NCBI GenBank assembly: GCA_020635085.1
Contig: JACKAL010000004.1
Span: forward strand, 124,001 to 188,000
Direction of reading: 5' to 3'
DNA length: 64,000 nucleotides
Source of the DNA: Pseudobdellovibrionaceae bacterium
GTDB taxonomy: Bacteria > Bdellovibrionota > Bdellovibrionia > Bdellovibrionales > JAGQZY01
A model generated the notes under the pieces. That model had not been told where the DNA came from and did not search any database. It saw only the letters and a list, made by a program, of their open reading frames with translations. Shown here in pieces: positions 62,384-64,000 of this stretch (the first letter of the stretch is position 1; every line of letters starts with the position of its first letter). Position numbers and translations under genes: made by a program.

Positions 62384-63260
62384 TGATGACTCCTTTTATA
62401 AAAAACTCTCCGGCCTTGTAAGAGCTGCGAACAAGGGGACCGCTCGCACAGTATAAAAATCCCATGCGCAGTGCTTCTTGTTCCCAATGTTTAAATTTTT
62501 CGGGACTAATAAACTCAATTACTTTTAAATGACGGCGAGTTGGCTGTAGGTACTGACCAAATGTGATCACATCACAACCAATTGCTCGTAGTTCTTTCAT
62601 GGTTTGTAAAATCTCGTCGTCACTTTCACCTAAGCCTAACATCAACGATGTCTTCGTCACTGTTTTAGGACTTACTTTTTTGACATGCTCAAGAACAGAC
62701 ATCGATTGTTGATAGGTCGCACGCGGATCGCGCACCTTTGGTGTTAAACGCTCCACCGTTTCCACATTGTGAGCAAATACATGGGGGCCCGCCTCCACAA
62801 TTTTATCCACAAGATCGGTGCGCCCTTTAAAATCGGGAGTTAGTACTTCGATGATAAGATCGGGATCATTTTCGCGAATCACTTGGATGGTTTCGGCAAA
62901 ATGTCCCGAACCTTGATCTTCCATGTCGTCGCGGTTTACACTCGTTAGCACTACATACTCTAAACCCATTTGCGAAATAGCCCAGCCTACTTTTTGTGGT
63001 TCTTCTGTGTCGATTTTTCCCTTAGGATTTCCGGTTTTTACCGCACAAAAGCGACACCCACGCGTGCACACCTCACCCATAAGCATAAAAGTGGCCGTTC
63101 CACCCGCCCAACACTCGCCCATATTTGGGCAACGCGCCTCTTGGCAAACAGTGGCGAGCTTTAAGTCGCCAAGCATGGATTTAATACGATTGTAATTTTC
63201 CCCTGCGGGAGCTTTTACTTTAAGCCACTCAGGCTTAGGGTGCTTAATGATTTCCGCCAT
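62355..63260 (-). CDS. lipA: Lipoyl synthase
   Basis: A radical-SAM enzyme that inserts two sulfurs into octanoyl groups on lipoyl domains. It has 301 residues, with AAGGA before the ATG. The auxiliary cluster Cys are in CQEARCPNMGECW, the radical-SAM triad is CTRGCRFC, and the C-terminal Ser ligand lies in VRSSYKAGE. It is the first gene of the lipoate operon, so making the cofactor and two of the proteins that use it are linked. Confidence 0.97.
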   Translation of the reverse strand: MAEIIKHPKPEWLKVKAPAGENYNRIKSMLGDLKLATVCQEARCPNMGECWAGGTATFMLMGEVCTRGCRFCAVKTGNPKGKIDTEEPQKVGWAISQMGLEYVVLTSVNRDDMEDQGSGHFAETIQVIRENDPDLIIEVLTPDFKGRTDLVDKIVEAGPHVFAHNVETVERLTPKVRDPRATYQQSMSVLEHVKKVSPKTVTKTSLMLGLGESDDEILQTMKELRAIGCDVITFGQYLQPTRRHLKVIEFISPEKFKHWEQEALRMGFLYCASGPLVRSSYKAGEFFIKGVINGNKRNTAT

Positions 63261-63635
63261 GATTTCCTTACGCTTATAATAGCTAGCTATACTAGTTCGT
63301 TTTTGCTGGTAATTCTATAGCATTTCCTCATTTTGACAGGAAGCAAGAAGTTCTCATTTAACGAAGGTCTTTCCCGATAAACACACGTGTATGGGAAGGA
63401 ACCCTAAAGGAGTCACTGAGAGAGTTGGCTCACTCAAAAAACGGATGAGTAATATGCTTATTTGCATTTCAAGGACTGCATGGAATTCCTCCATAAAGAT
63501 GCGCTGGGTCATATTTTCAAGTTGTCTGTTCGCTGCCTCTGATTATTTTACAACTTTTTACCCATTCGCTGTAAATCTCGCAATTTTCAACCGCGTGTGT
63601 TAAGTGTAGCGAAAATTCGTCAAAGGAGAAAATGT
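63261..63635. other. Intergenic region without recognisable gene
   Basis: The 375 bp between the divergent lipA and the right-edge gene. An AT-rich stretch just upstream of lipA (TATTAT-like near 63275-63283, read on the minus strand) could be a -10 element. A 70-codon frame at 63391-63603 has no ribosome site and no recognisable product. Nothing else definite was seen. Confidence 0.4.
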
Positions 63636-64000
63636 ATGAATTTAAAATCAATTTTTAGCGCTCTATTTGTTTTATTTCTTACTTCCGCAGCATCTGCAGA
63701 AAATTTTCGCTGTATTGCCAACCCTCAGGTCGATGGGGATGTGTTTTGGCTGACGATGAATTGGAATACAACATCGACAAATAAATCTGCCCAGTTTGAA
63801 CTACTCGCAGAAAATGGTTTTTATTCTCAGGTTTCTTTTGCCGTGAAATCTTTTACTTTTACCAAAGACACATCTATAACACTTGTTTATGCGGATGCTA
63901 CGGGCGTCCCTCACGCATTGGTTGCAAATTATGACGCTAACAAAGAAAACTACAAAGGAACTGATGTGTTTGGCCCTAAGCAAAATCCGGTAGATTTTAC
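63636..64000 (+). CDS. Exported protein of unknown function (3' end cut by window edge)
   Basis: An open frame from the ATG at 63636, with AAAGGAG eight bases upstream, running to the window end (121 codons visible). An overlapping ATG at 63632 hits a stop after eight codons. The product begins with a clear signal peptide (LFVLFLTSAASAENFRC) and continues as a beta-rich, small-residue sequence (GDVFWLTMNWNTTSTNK, FAVKSFTFTKDTSITLVYAD). No family was recognised. Confidence 0.7.
   Translation, partial: MNLKSIFSALFVLFLTSAASAENFRCIANPQVDGDVFWLTMNWNTTSTNKSAQFELLAENGFYSQVSFAVKSFTFTKDTSITLVYADATGVPHALVANYDANKENYKGTDVFGPKQNPVDF

Noticed and set aside
63391..63603. 70-codon open frame upstream of the right-edge gene
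   Set aside because: No ribosome site, odd composition and no recognisable product; it lies in the promoter region between divergent genes.

Overview
The window reads as a chromosome segment of a Gram-negative, flagellated bacterium with an outer membrane. It carries flagellar rod genes, KDO synthesis (kdsA), many lipoproteins, outer-membrane barrels and ExbB/ExbD. A TIGR02147-family regulator, many Sec-exported proteins, lipoproteins with an FQNC-type lipobox, several degenerate exported enzymes and a stand-alone TadC beside FHA proteins point to the Bdellovibrionota (Bdellovibrio or a relative). That assignment is inference from gene content; no rRNA or tRNA gene was recognised.

Layout. 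0-6 kb: flagellar rod genes flgF-flgG-flgA (flgA runs off the left edge) with a sigma54-like promoter, a divergent MltD-type transglycosylase, a peptide-binding lipoprotein and a small exported protein with an HExxE motif. 5.7-10.8 kb: a TIGR02147 regulator, a four-gene minus-strand operon (PepSY-like protein, YceI protein, CxxCH outer-membrane barrel, di-CxxCH lipoprotein) and a divergent di-CxxCH lipoprotein. The same 15-bp palindrome-like site lies upstream of the regulator and between the two cytochrome-like units. 10.8-14 kb: methionine-sulfoxide repair (exported MsrB-MsrA fusion plus free-Met-R-SO reductase), an SDR and a YggS-type PLP protein. 14-24 kb: a 2,815-residue lipoprotein of Ig-like domains arranged in a 457-residue higher-order repeat, ending in a probable NHL propeller, convergent with an outer-membrane barrel protein. 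24-40 kb: exported phospholipase D-like protein, tandem-ATPase peptide ABC protein, O-methyltransferase, polysaccharide deacetylase, trxB and a response regulator, ferredoxin, trmB, ggt, CDF transporter, esterase and 2OG oxygenase.

40.5-46.6 kb is an accessory patch: an exported EEP nuclease/phosphatase, a Cys-rich lipoprotein, a TonB-like protein and a lectin plus GH26-like lipoprotein, separated by gene debris. The debris includes a diverged copy of the proC 3' end with its own stop codon, fused to a sequence also found at the 3' end of lipB. The true proC lies at the far side of the patch in the same orientation, so the patch looks like an insertion that displaced the proC 3' end.

46.6-58.7 kb: proC-maf, then a tightly overlapping run tadC - DUF192 - three FHA membrane proteins - a PP2C-like protein without the usual catalytic aspartates. 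This is a candidate membrane phosphothreonine-signalling module. It is followed by kdsA with an unusual active-site Asp, a degenerate sulfatase-like lipoprotein and exbB-exbD. 58.9-63.3 kb: the lipoate operon lipA - E2 - lpd - lipB. The right edge holds the start of an exported protein of unknown function. No CRISPR array, intact insertion sequence, integrase or prophage was seen.
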